Origin: JAFDZV01 sp966128725 | GTDB taxonomy: Bacteria; Bacteroidota; Ignavibacteria; OLB7 | DNA length: 9,686 nt | NCBI GenBank assembly: GCA_966128725.1 | Contig: CBHYLN010000170.1 | Span: 1-9,686 of the forward strand | Direction: 5' to 3' | Notes under the pieces: model-generated | What the model was told of the DNA's origin: nothing | Databases searched by the model: none | What the model saw: only the letters and a program-made list of their open reading frames with translations | Position numbers and translations under genes: made by a program | Shown here: piece after piece, positions 1 to 6,384 of the stretch | Layout of the letters: every line of letters begins with the position of its first letter | How positions within the stretch are numbered: position 1 is the first letter of the stretch

Positions 1-643
1 CGCTGCACGTCGGGACTCGTGGCAGGGGAGTCTGGCCGTTCCTTCCTCCGGAGCCACTCCCGCCGGGGTGCTGGCCCCGCTGGCCGAGCGTGGTGCGCGC
101 GTGCTGGCGTTGCATCCAAATGGGTCGTTCGATGGCCATTCGGCCATCGCGAAGGGCCTGCTTTGGAGCGTTGCGGAGTACCTGCCGGAGGGCAAATTGC
201 CGGCACAGCAGCCCGGACATACCGCCGAATCGAGCGCGCTTGCGGTTGCAGCCGAGCTGCTGGGCGATCTTGCGCCTGCATTGATCGCGCTGAGCGACGA
301 ACATCGGGCGCTGTACCACGCGGCGGCGTCGGTTGCCGCGAACTACGCGGTAACGCTGTTCGCGGCCGCGCTGGATATGTACAGGCGTGCCGGCGTGCCC
401 GCCGAGCTTGCGGTGCCGGCCGTGCGAGCCTTCATGGTGGAAAGCGCCGAACGCAGTGCACGTGTTGGCCCGCTGGCCGCGATAACAGGGCCGATAACAC
501 GCGGCGATGCCCACGTTGTTGCCCGGCAGGAGGCCGCCGTGGCCCTGGGCGCCCCGCAGTGGCTTGCGATGGTGCGCGCGCTTGCCGATGCTACCGCAAC
601 GATGCTGGCCGGCGATGGCGGGGCCGATCCGGAGGATAGTTGA
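1..643 (+). CDS. DUF2520-type Rossmann/F420-NADP oxidoreductase-like protein, 3' part
   Basis: The reading frame is open from base 2 and ends in TGA at 641-643, so the start and the N-terminal nucleotide-binding part lie outside the window. The first visible block reads VPSSGATPAGVLAPL, then ARVLALHPNGSF. In this family the corresponding block is usually HTSGA..xVLAPL followed by LHPLQSF, marking the end of the Rossmann domain. The rest is an alpha-helical DUF2520-like C-terminal domain with its characteristic ITGPITRGDAHVV motif (bases about 481-525). Family members resemble ketopantoate/pyrroline-carboxylate-type NAD(P) dehydrogenases, but their substrate is unknown, so no reaction is assigned. 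A GTG at 68 could serve as a start but would cut through the conserved SSGATPAGVLAPL block and is rejected. The histidine usually preceding TSG is replaced by proline-serine. The gene converges on the minus-strand block with a 64-bp gap in which I see no clear terminator. Confidence 0.8.
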   Translation, partial: AARRDSWQGSLAVPSSGATPAGVLAPLAERGARVLALHPNGSFDGHSAIAKGLLWSVAEYLPEGKLPAQQPGHTAESSALAVAAELLGDLAPALIALSDEHRALYHAAASVAANYAVTLFAAALDMYRRAGVPAELAVPAVRAFMVESAERSARVGPLAAITGPITRGDAHVVARQEAAVALGAPQWLAMVRALADATATMLAGDGGADPEDS

Positions 644-707
644 ATGATGGTTGATGTCGGTGACAGGGGGCGGCTCCGCGGCGAGCGGGGGAACGGATGC
701 GGATACC

Positions 708-1292
708 TCAGAGTTCCTCGGCCGCTGTGATCGGCAACCCGGCCGCGCACAGCGGGCAGGCATCGGCCGGATATCGCTCGGCCACCAATTGCAGTGCCGA
801 CACATCCTTCACCGTGAACCGTCGCCGGTTGATTCGTATGTCCACCAGCGAGCCAACCCCGATAAGCCGCGTGTTTGCCTCGCGCAGCAGGCGTGCGATC
901 GTATCCACCTGCTCGTCGTTGTCGATCACACCGGCCACCAGCACCGCCCGTTCGCCCTCGTGCAGTTCAAAGCCGGGAAACAGCCGGGCGTGCCGGGCCG
1001 CTGGGTCCGTGAACACCGCTGGGTCCGTAAACACCGTGCGTGCCTCCAACTGACGGCCAACCTCCACCGCGGCCGGGATCGACGCTGTGTCCAGCGCAAC
1101 AACCACATGTACATCCAGTTCCAGAAAGTGCCGGACGATCTCGTAGGCCAATCGCCGATTGAACGGGGCAAACTGCGTGGCCTTTACCGGACGCGGGAGC
1201 AGATTGGAATGTTCGCCCGAAGCAAGCTGGAAATGCCCTTCCAGCAGCGCGCCCTTGCCCACCAATAACTCATGTACTTCCTGAGCTGTCAT
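708..1292 (-). CDS. Orotate phosphoribosyltransferase-like protein with degenerate PRPP site
   Basis: A 194-residue protein whose frame follows PyrE-type orotate phosphoribosyltransferases: N-terminal LLVGKGALLEGHFQLASGEHSN (in two parts, residues 9-30), a central hydrophobic strand VHVVVALD (61-68), AAVEVGRQLEAR (74-85), PGFELHEGERAVLV (106-119), GVGSLVD (145-151) and a C-terminal CPLCAAGLP (179-187). These blocks match bacterial OPRTases that end in CPLC. The catalytic signature does not: the PRPP motif, normally V-D-D-V-x-T-T-G, reads VAGVIDNDEQ (119-128), so both acidic residues and the TTG loop are gone. The usual GPxxGG loop is ALDTAS. No lysine is seen in the catalytic-loop region, which contains a duplicated VFTDPA unit (87-98). 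I infer that it is not a functional OPRTase as written; it may bind a ligand or another partner. ATG start 8 bp after the TPR gene, probably the same operon. It is not given the name pyrE for these reasons. Confidence 0.8.
   Translation of the reverse strand: MTAQEVHELLVGKGALLEGHFQLASGEHSNLLPRPVKATQFAPFNRRLAYEIVRHFLELDVHVVVALDTASIPAAVEVGRQLEARTVFTDPAVFTDPAARHARLFPGFELHEGERAVLVAGVIDNDEQVDTIARLLREANTRLIGVGSLVDIRINRRRFTVKDVSALQLVAERYPADACPLCAAGLPITAAEEL
1000..1035. repeat. 18-bp in-frame tandem duplication
   Basis: GCTGGGTCCGTGAACACC at 1000-1017 is repeated as GCTGGGTCCGTAAACACC at 1018-1035, with one G/A difference. On the minus strand it encodes VFTDPA twice inside the OPRTase-like protein, in the segment that corresponds to the catalytic-loop region of true OPRTases. 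The difference is silent (third codon position). Confidence 0.95.
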
Positions 1293-1300
1293 CGTTGCGC

Positions 1301-1618
1301 CTAGCGTAGGGTGTCCAGTTCATCCAGGGCGGCGTCCAGCTCGCTTGCGGTATGCAGGTCGCCGCTGGCGCGCGCCACAACGATCCCCGCACGGTAGGCC
1401 TCCTCGGCCGCGTCCCACTGCTCCAGTGCGGCCAGCGCTGCGCCAAGCTGATAATACGTTGCCGTATATGCGGGGTCACGGCGGCGTAGCTCGGCAAGGT
1501 ATTCCACCGCTGTCTGGTAGTTGCGCGCGCTGATATACTCCAGCGCCACGGCATATCGCGTAAAGCTGTCGTTGGGGTCCTGCTCAAGGAATCCCAGCAT
1601 CGTTTCCAGTCGTGACAT
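1301..1618 (-). CDS. Small tetratricopeptide-repeat protein
   Basis: A 105-residue, mostly helical protein with about two to three TPR-like units. The opening RLETMLGFLEQDPNDSFTRY (residues 3-22) is followed by AVALEY (23-28), then YQTAVEYLAELRRRDPAYTA (34-53) and YYQLGAALAALEQWDAAEEA (55-74), with the alternating small/large hydrophobic pattern and the D-P-x-Y turn of TPRs. Short TPR proteins of this layout (LEQDPNDxFxxYALALE at the N terminus) are common in Bacteroidetes/Chlorobi genomes; they act as protein-interaction scaffolds with no known specific partner. There is no signal peptide or membrane segment, so a cytoplasmic location is likely. It lies 8 bp before the OPRTase-like gene and about 120 bp after the YjdF-like gene, and is probably co-transcribed with the former. 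A longer reading in another frame over the same bases (up to 1824) is a shadow. Confidence 0.8.
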   Translation of the reverse strand: MSRLETMLGFLEQDPNDSFTRYAVALEYISARNYQTAVEYLAELRRRDPAYTATYYQLGAALAALEQWDAAEEAYRAGIVVARASGDLHTASELDAALDELDTLR

Positions 1619-1741
1619 GGTTGGTCGGCAAATTCCGGGTTGGGGAGATCGATTGCGTATCGGCCGCCAATATCCGGCGCCGCGACCGAACCGCCAACCG
1701 CAACATCCCGCGGCTGCCCGGTTGATTGCACCGCATGATGT

Positions 1742-2428
1742 TCATGATGTTCCGTGGCTATCAACGATGCGTCTCGTGCCTGATGGTACGCCGACGCCGG
1801 CCCGGTGGGCAGGCCAGCGACCACGACCCCACAGCATCACCAGTGTGCAGACCGCGCCCAGCGTGGCCAGCGCCATATCCTTCTGTGCGTCCCACCAGTC
1901 GCCCTGCTGCCCGTTGTAGGCCTCGGCGTCCGAAGGGGAAAGCAGGAGCGCCACCAGCCACTCGAACAGCTCGTACAGCAGGCTGGTGGCCATGATCCAT
2001 TCCAGCGCGGCATAACTGGCCAGTGTTGCGCGCAGCCGCACCGCCTTGATGGCCGCGTCGCGCGCCACGTAGGCGAACAACAATCCGTATGCGAAATGGA
2101 TCAGCCGATCGTAATGATTGCGGTGGAAGCCGAAGATGCTGGAGATGGAGCTGCCCAGCACGGTGGTGCTCCAGGCGTCGTACGGCACGTACGAGTAGAT
2201 GTACCGTGCGCCCACGGCATGCAGCAGCAGAAACACGAGCACCAGCACAAAGCTGGTGCTCGCCAGCCGGTACCGGCGCTGCACAAGCACCAGCGCACCC
2301 AGCGCCAGCAGCGTTGGGATATGTTGCAGCGGCAGTTGCTCCGGGTACGGAGGATTCACGCACAGCAGTCCCGCCAGCAGGACGTAGCAGGCGATAAGCC
2401 AATGTTCGGCCGCTGTTAATCCTGTCAC
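1742..2428 (-). CDS. YjdF/DUF2238 family inner-membrane protein
   Basis: A multi-pass membrane protein. Hydrophobic helices include HWLIACYVLLAGLLCV, a pair around IPTLLALGALVLV and SFVLVLVFLLLHAV, LIHFAYGLLFAYV, and LATLGAVCTLVML near the C terminus. The DUF2238 hallmarks are clear: HRNHYDRLIHFAYGLL, then LLYELFEWLVALL, and the acidic/aromatic block YNGQQGDWWDAQKDMALATL. The function of this family is not established; the conserved H, D, E and W residues within the helices suggest a membrane enzyme or ion-handling role, which is speculation. The start is uncertain. The frame stays open to 2611, but the N-terminal 60 or so codons of that extension are Arg/Pro/Cys-rich and look non-coding. Candidates are GTG at 2428 (chosen, since it begins shortly before the first helix), TTG at 2440 and ATG at 2539. 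None has a good ribosome-binding site. Confidence 0.82.
   Translation of the reverse strand: MTGLTAAEHWLIACYVLLAGLLCVNPPYPEQLPLQHIPTLLALGALVLVQRRYRLASTSFVLVLVFLLLHAVGARYIYSYVPYDAWSTTVLGSSISSIFGFHRNHYDRLIHFAYGLLFAYVARDAAIKAVRLRATLASYAALEWIMATSLLYELFEWLVALLLSPSDAEAYNGQQGDWWDAQKDMALATLGAVCTLVMLWGRGRWPAHRAGVGVPSGTRRIVDSHGTS
2236..2262. repeat. Perfect 11-bp inverted repeat inside the YjdF-like gene
   Basis: CGAGCACCAGC (2236-2246), a 5-base spacer ACAAA, then GCTGGTGCTCG (2252-2262). It encodes the STSFVLVLV membrane stretch on the minus strand, so alternating Val/Leu codons next to Ser-Thr-Ser may explain much of the symmetry. Confidence 0.9.
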
Positions 2429-2613
2429 TGTTGTGCGCAAGGTGTTGTTTGTGTTTGGTGGGGCATGGGAGGAGGGTGAGGGGCCGCACGCCGGTGTTTG
2501 CAGGCGGCTGGCAGGCCGTGTGCATGTGGTGCACCGCATCTCGAGCGCGCGGGCAGCACGCCGCGATGCCCGGTGTCTGGCGGCCTCAACCGGCGGAATC
2601 AGGAGAATCAAAA

Positions 2614-3106
2614 CATCCGAAGCGCGTCTGTACGCCGAATTCTGTCTACTCCGCCAGAAGAACTGGAGGAGGAGGCAGTCATTTATCTGGGAGCACGATC
2701 GCTCGTGCCCTCGAGCAGCCTACCCGGCATCGATCTCACGGCGACCGAAGCCGCCGTGAAGTAGGGCGGGCAGCCCTGTCGATACCCTATTTGGCCTTGC
2801 TCCGCGTGGGGTTTGCAATGCCGCCCCGGTTGCCCGCGGCGCGGTGAGCTCTTACCTCGCCATTTCACCCTTACCCCACGTGCCGTCCGGCAAGCCGGCA
2901 CAACACATGGGGCGGTATCTTTTCTGTTGCACTTTCCGTCGCCTCTCGCGCGATGCGCGGCGATTAGGCCGCGCACAACGGATTGGGCGCCCAGCCGTTA
3001 ACTGGCACGCTGCCCTGTGGAGTTCGGACGTTCCTCCCCCCGGATCGCGGCGTCGGCAGAACCGACGGCACGTTCCGGGCAGCGACTGCCCGACGCACTC
3101 CGGATG
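2614..3106 (-). ncRNA. rnpB: RNase P RNA, bacterial type A
   Basis: This is the catalytic RNA of ribonuclease P, which cleaves 5' leaders from pre-tRNAs. On the minus strand the universally conserved blocks occur in order: GGGGGAGGAACGTCCGAAC (about 3022-3040, 5' strand of P4), AGGGTGAAATGGCGAGGTA and AGAGCTCACCG (about 2846-2875), GCAAACCCCACGCGGAGCA followed by AGGCCAAATAGGG (about 2786-2817), CGGGTAGGCTGCTCGAG (about 2712-2728), AGATAAATGACTGCC (about 2677-2691) and ACAGAATTCGGCGTACAG (about 2629-2646, 3' strand of P4). The ends are set by P1: CATCCGGAGTGCGTC (3106-3092) pairs over 15 positions, with two G-U pairs, with GACGCGCTTCGGATG (2628-2614), followed by TTTTGATT, which may help termination. 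At about 493 nt it is longer than E. coli rnpB (377 nt); one visible insertion is a UUCG-capped hairpin at 2735-2760. It begins 40 bp after the zinc-ribbon gene stop codon. Exact ends are approximate. Confidence 0.95.
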
Positions 3107-3146
3107 ATGTCAATGAACGTATGCGCCATGCCCCAGGCGGGCAGGG

Positions 3147-3869
3147 TTACACCGTGACCGAGGTCGCGATCTCTTCGTCGACAATGATGCGACCGCAATT
3201 CTCGCAGGTGAACATCTGCTCAAATCGGCGCATCTCCACCAGCGTCTGGGGCGGGATTGCCCTGTAGCAGCCGGAGCAGGCGCCCTTGCGTACCTTCACA
3301 ACCGCATCGCCGTATGCGCTGCGGATGTGATTGTACCGCTTCATGATCTCCTCGGTCAACTGCACAAGCAGTGCCTCGCGCCCGGTACGCAGATCGGCCA
3401 CCTCGTCGGCATGCGTATCGCGTATTGTGCTCAGCGTGTCGGTTTTCTCCTCCATCTCACGCACCATTTCCTCACGCGAGCGGTTGATCCCCTCGATATC
3501 GCGAATGAAGGTGGCTTCCTGCGTGTTGTAGGTCGTCATCGAACGCTCCATCGCCTGGAGTTCCATCTCCGCCGAGGAAATCTCGTTCGTTGTCGCCTCA
3601 TACTCCTTGTTGTTGCGCACGGTGCGAAGGCGCTCGTTGAGCATCTTCACCCGCTCGCGCAGCTCCTGCATGGCAATCGTTGAGCCGGCGCGCGACTCAC
3701 GAAGCTGCCGGAGCTTTTCATCTTCGGCGGCCATCTGCTCGGTCGCCACATCGATCTTTTTCTTGAGTTCCTCCACCTCGGTCGGCAGGTCGCCCCCGCC
3801 TTCGTTCAGCTCGTCGAGCTCGAGATCGATCTGTTGCAACCGATAGAGAGTGCGAAGCGTTTCTTCCAC
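3147..3869 (-). CDS. Coiled-coil C4-type zinc-ribbon protein (DUF164/zf-RING_7 family)
   Basis: A 240-residue protein. Residues about 1-180 form a long charged alpha-helical coiled coil, including the family motif VRNNKEYEATTNEI (84-97). It ends in a zinc ribbon with two CxxC pairs, C198-x2-C201 and C222-x2-C225, flanked by GACSGCYRAIPPQ and MFTCENCGRIIVDEE. The length and architecture are typical of the bacterial C4-type zinc-ribbon family; the Helicobacter member HP0958 (FlgZ) handles flagellar RNA and RpoN, but the role in this group is not established. It is usually found next to a Nif3-like gene, as here, 50 bp downstream. The start is GTG at 3869, supported by GGAGG at 3879-3883 with 9 bp spacing. 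rnpB follows 40 bp after its stop. Confidence 0.92.
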   Translation of the reverse strand: MEETLRTLYRLQQIDLELDELNEGGGDLPTEVEELKKKIDVATEQMAAEDEKLRQLRESRAGSTIAMQELRERVKMLNERLRTVRNNKEYEATTNEISSAEMELQAMERSMTTYNTQEATFIRDIEGINRSREEMVREMEEKTDTLSTIRDTHADEVADLRTGREALLVQLTEEIMKRYNHIRSAYGDAVVKVRKGACSGCYRAIPPQTLVEMRRFEQMFTCENCGRIIVDEEIATSVTV

Positions 3870-3878
3870 GGTATAATG

Positions 3879-3883
3879 CCTCC
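3879..3883 (-). promoter_or_regulatory. Ribosome-binding site fixing a GTG start
   Basis: GGAGG on the minus strand, 9 bases before the GTG of the zinc-ribbon gene. It supports GTG at 3869 over other starts. Confidence 0.7.
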
Positions 3884-3919
3884 GTAATACGTACTGCGTC
3901 GAAATCTATAGCACTTTTT

Positions 3920-4744
3920 CTACACGACAAAGCGCACCGGATTGGTGCTGTCGTTGATGGGGATCACGGGTATCGTCGCCGTGCCCAGGGCCACATCCTG
4001 TGGCTGAAGCGCGCGCCGTACAAGCGCGCACATCCCATCCACCACGAACAGTTCGGATTCCGCATGCCCGGGATCGAGCACCGGTATCGCGTCGTTCGCG
4101 GCGTGAAACCCGTGATAGCGGATGTCGGCGGTCACCAGCGCATCGGCGCCGGCGCTCACGGCCGCATCATACATGCTCATCCCGCTGCCGCCCACAATCG
4201 CGACATGCCGCACCATCGGCTGGTGTGGCAGGGTGGGATTGTGCGAAACCCGCACGGCTGCCGCGCCACAGGCTTCGCGTACCATTGCCGCCAGCGTTCC
4301 CAGTTCGGTTGGGGCTGCAAGCGAGCCGATGGCGCCCATGCCGGCATCGGTATGCACCGCGTTGCGTATCAACGGCCGCACGCCCGAAAGCCCAAGCCGG
4401 TGCGCCAACAGCGCGCTGGTCCCTTCCGGATGCGCGTCGAATGCCGTATGAGTGATGTACAGGGAAATGCCCGCACGGATCAGCTCGACAATGCACCGCT
4501 CAACCCGTGTGGCCTGGGTGATACGCTGAACCGATGGGTAGATCAGCGGATGAAATGCCACGATTAGATTCGCACCTGCCGCCGAGGCCGTGCGCACGAT
4601 GTGCTCGTTCAGCTCGTATGCCACGGCAATGCCGCCCAATTCCGCATCGTTGGGCATTACCTGAATGCCGACCGGATCGTTCGGCATGGCGAGGTCGAGC
4701 GGGAGCACCCTGCCAAAGGCGGAGAGGAACGTGGAGATTAGCAT
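3920..4744 (-). CDS. Nif3/YbgI-like dinuclear metal-centre hexameric protein
   Basis: A 274-residue protein covering the whole Nif3 fold. Recognisable blocks are NDPVGIQV (22-29, usually DNVGLQVG), GANLIVAFHPLIY (57-69), YITHTAFDAHPEGTS (96-110), HVAIVGGSGMSMYDAA (180-195), GADALVTADIRYHGF (199-213), DPGHAESE (224-231) and a C-terminal TNPVRFVV. YbgI-type proteins are toroidal hexamers with a two-metal site. Expected ligands H65, H99, D103, H227 and E231 are present, but the first histidine of the HHP motif is phenylalanine (F64). The family is annotated as a GTP cyclohydrolase I type 2/NIF3 homologue, but its reaction is unresolved, so no enzyme name is given. ATG start lies 9 bp after the stop of the lipoprotein gene, indicating an operon with it and with the zinc-ribbon gene downstream. 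No strong Shine-Dalgarno is seen. Confidence 0.92.
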   Translation of the reverse strand: MLISTFLSAFGRVLPLDLAMPNDPVGIQVMPNDAELGGIAVAYELNEHIVRTASAAGANLIVAFHPLIYPSVQRITQATRVERCIVELIRAGISLYITHTAFDAHPEGTSALLAHRLGLSGVRPLIRNAVHTDAGMGAIGSLAAPTELGTLAAMVREACGAAAVRVSHNPTLPHQPMVRHVAIVGGSGMSMYDAAVSAGADALVTADIRYHGFHAANDAIPVLDPGHAESELFVVDGMCALVRRALQPQDVALGTATIPVIPINDSTNPVRFVV

Positions 4745-4753
4745 GGCCGGTGA

Positions 4754-5326
4754 CTAGTCCGTTCCGATGCGCTTGTACAGGGGAAGGAGGGGCCGAACCG
4801 AAAGGTCCGAGCCATCGAAGTGCGAGCTGATTCTGAACTCGGTTGTGTTCTCCGGCCAGAACAGCACCGGCATCAACTCGGTTGCCGCCGTGCCGTTGCT
4901 GGTGTCGAACTGCTCAACAACGAACTCCGATCGATAGCCGATATGATACATCCATGGGCCTCGATCCTGATAACGATACAGGCCTACATCCTCGTAATGC
5001 GAGAAGCGAAACGTCACCTCGCCAACCAGCTTGCCATTCTCTTCGTAGATCCGCTTCTTGAAGTCCGAATATGCCGGATACCGTTCCTCCAGCTCCTTTC
5101 CCTTGAAGTATGTGTTCACCAGATGGGTGTAGTCGGTCAGGGTATTGTCGGTACCGTTCTCCTGAACCGATCCGATGCCCCGGAACACGAGCCGGCCATT
5201 CCCCGAGCCGTCTGGCTTCACCCAGAACGTGATCTCCTTGCGTTCAACGGTCAGGCAGCCCGCGGCTGTCAGGGACAGAAAGGTTGCAAGGAGAATCGGA
5301 AGGGTTGCTGAAGGAATGAGCTTCAT
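4754..5326 (-). CDS. Small putative lipoprotein of unknown function
   Basis: A 190-residue protein I do not recognise by name. The N terminus, MKLIPSATLPILLATFLS, is a typical signal peptide with one lysine and a hydrophobic core. It continues LTAAGC, a plausible though not ideal lipobox (Ala rather than Leu at -3) with C23 as lipid-anchored cysteine. The mature part begins TVERKEITFWVKPDGSGNG and is rich in aromatic and charged beta-strand-like segments (GEVTFRFSHYEDVGLYRYQD; WMYHIGYRSEFVVEQFD), suggesting a soluble beta-rich domain in the periplasm or on the outer membrane. The frame extends upstream to 5419, but those 31 codons are Cys/Arg-rich and would bury the signal peptide, so ATG at 5326 is chosen. 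No clear ribosome-binding site is visible. The stop is 9 bp before the Nif3-like gene. Confidence 0.75.
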   Translation of the reverse strand: MKLIPSATLPILLATFLSLTAAGCLTVERKEITFWVKPDGSGNGRLVFRGIGSVQENGTDNTLTDYTHLVNTYFKGKELEERYPAYSDFKKRIYEENGKLVGEVTFRFSHYEDVGLYRYQDRGPWMYHIGYRSEFVVEQFDTSNGTAATELMPVLFWPENTTEFRISSHFDGSDLSVRPLLPLYKRIGTD

Positions 5327-5432
5327 GGAAATCGGGACATGGAACACGCTGCATCGACGCGTGGCGCGTGCAGGCACACTGTTGGAAGAGAGCCGGTGTG
5401 CCTGGCACACGCATACCACATGTTTTGGGATC

Positions 5433-5453
5433 GGTTGCGGGTGAGCCGCAACC
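5433..5453 (-). other. Stem-loop between tRNA-Ser and the lipoprotein gene
   Basis: A perfect 8-bp stem, GGTTGCGG and CCGCAACC, around a 5-base loop. It begins 6 bases after the tRNA 3' end on the minus strand. There is no T-run after it on either strand, so it is not a classic terminator; it may be a processing or partial-termination signal. Confidence 0.5.
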
Positions 5454-5459
5454 AGGGAG

Positions 5460-5541
5460 CGGAGGGCGAGGGACTCGAACCCCCACAGGCTTGCGCCCGG
5501 CGGTTTTCAAGACCGCTGCAATACCATTATGCGAGCCCTCC
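5460..5541 (-). tRNA. tRNA-Ser (anticodon UGA)
   Basis: The minus strand folds as a type II tRNA. The acceptor stem GGAGGGC (5541-5535) pairs with GCCCTCC (5467-5461), followed by discriminator G. The D arm GCATAATGGTATTGC contains the GG. The anticodon arm is GCGGT-CTTGAAA-ACCGC with anticodon TGA. A long variable arm CGGGC-GCAA-GCCTG identifies serine, and the T arm is GGGGG-TTCGAGT-CCCTC. CCA is not encoded. At 82 nt, with a 3-bp D stem, it is on the short side for a serine tRNA. It reads UCA and related UCN codons. Confidence 0.95.
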
Positions 5542-5592
5542 GTTGTGCCGACAGCAGCAACCGGAAACCCCGGCCGGTGCAGCGACGTGGAA

Positions 5593-5624
5593 CAAAGATA
5601 ACATGAACATACTAGCCCGACAAC
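5593..5624 (-). promoter_or_regulatory. Bacteroidetes-type promoter for tRNA-Ser
   Basis: TATCTTTG (5600-5593, minus strand) matches the TANNTTTG -7 element of Bacteroidetes-type housekeeping sigma perfectly. GTTG (5624-5621) lies 20 bases upstream in the place of the -33 TTTG. The element ends about 51 bases before the mature tRNA 5' end, leaving a leader for RNase P to remove. Confidence 0.65.
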
Positions 5625-5833
5625 GACCCATCGGCCGGCTGCAACCGGATGATACATGCAGGCGGCACGTACCGTGCCTGGCTCCCATGGTTCCGCCGCC
5701 CAGGCGAGGCCGGATGCCAGGATGCTGCGGCCGACGCAGTGGGGCGTGGTTCGGCTCCGCAGGCCATGTGGCGGCCCGGCTTAGGCTGGTGCGCGGGGAG
5801 GGAGGGGGGGCCGGAGAGCGCATCGCTGCATTC

Positions 5834-5867
5834 GCGATTATGCCGCATGCGCGATTACGCCGCATGC
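5834..5867. repeat. 17-bp tandem direct repeat
   Basis: GCGATTATGCCGCATGC at 5834-5850 is followed immediately by GCGATTACGCCGCATGC at 5851-5867, with one T/C difference. The second copy runs into the palindrome CCGCATGCGG (5860-5869). Confidence 0.9.
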
Positions 5868-6043
5868 GGTAACATGACCAGTGAGCCAATGGGATGTTGA
5901 TGGGGCCGGCTTCGCACGCGGTGGGCATACGGTGGGCACATGGTGGGGTACGGCTCCGTCTGATTCCCGTTGGGTGATGGTGCGCTGCCCGGGGCTGAGG
6001 CGGGCGTTGCCGGAGGCAGGGCGGCGCGCATGGGGCCGCGGTT

Positions 6044-6059
6044 ACCCTGCGCACAGGGT
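6044..6059. repeat. Short inverted repeat
   Basis: ACCCTG, spacer CGCA, CAGGGT. A 6-bp stem with a 4-base loop, in GC-rich non-coding sequence; too short to assign a role. Confidence 0.5.
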
Positions 6060-6384
6060 TAGGGGTAATCCCGATTGCCACCTTGCCCGTTCGTGATGCG
6101 CCCAATGCCCGTGCCGGGCAAATAAATCCTCGAAAAATGTTGATTGCGCCGTTGCAATGCCCTTTTTGTCTGCGTATCTTTCGCCCGTCACTGCAGAATC
6201 GCTTGCCGTATAACGACATTTCCCCGTCGAAATCATGGCAAAGCTCCCTCAAAAAATTTCCCCTCAATCGTATTGTCGATTTCATCGCAATGATGAGATC
6301 CTGTCCCGCACGGACGTTGTCGATTATGCATGTCAGCGGCAACTCGTCTGATGTGCACGATGGTGGTTGACGCTTCATTGGATT

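Noticed and set aside
1..60. Possible frameshift in the DUF2520-type gene, since another frame reads CTSG
   Set aside because: The correct frame gives VPSSGATPAGVLAPL, which aligns directly with the family block, so no shift is needed.
19..639. Plus-strand open frame of 206 codons
   Set aside because: Arg/Cys/Gly-rich shadow of the DUF2520-type gene in another frame.
651..1268. Plus-strand open frame of 205 codons
   Set aside because: It lies antisense to the OPRTase-like gene and has Arg/His/Gln-rich composition without any recognisable motif.
1734..1751. CATGATGTT repeated twice in tandem
   Set aside because: Only 9 bp per unit at the 3' end of the YjdF-like gene; low complexity and easily chance.
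2683..2976. Minus-strand open frame of 97 codons and overlapping plus-strand frames
   Set aside because: They cover the RNase P RNA, whose conserved blocks and P1 and P4 pairing explain the sequence.
5433..5453. Intrinsic terminator after tRNA-Ser
   Set aside because: The stem is good but no T-run follows on either strand; kept only as a stem-loop.
6083..6370. Plus-strand frame of 95 codons containing CPFC
   Set aside because: Only a single CxxC, no start signal, and no other family feature; probably chance.
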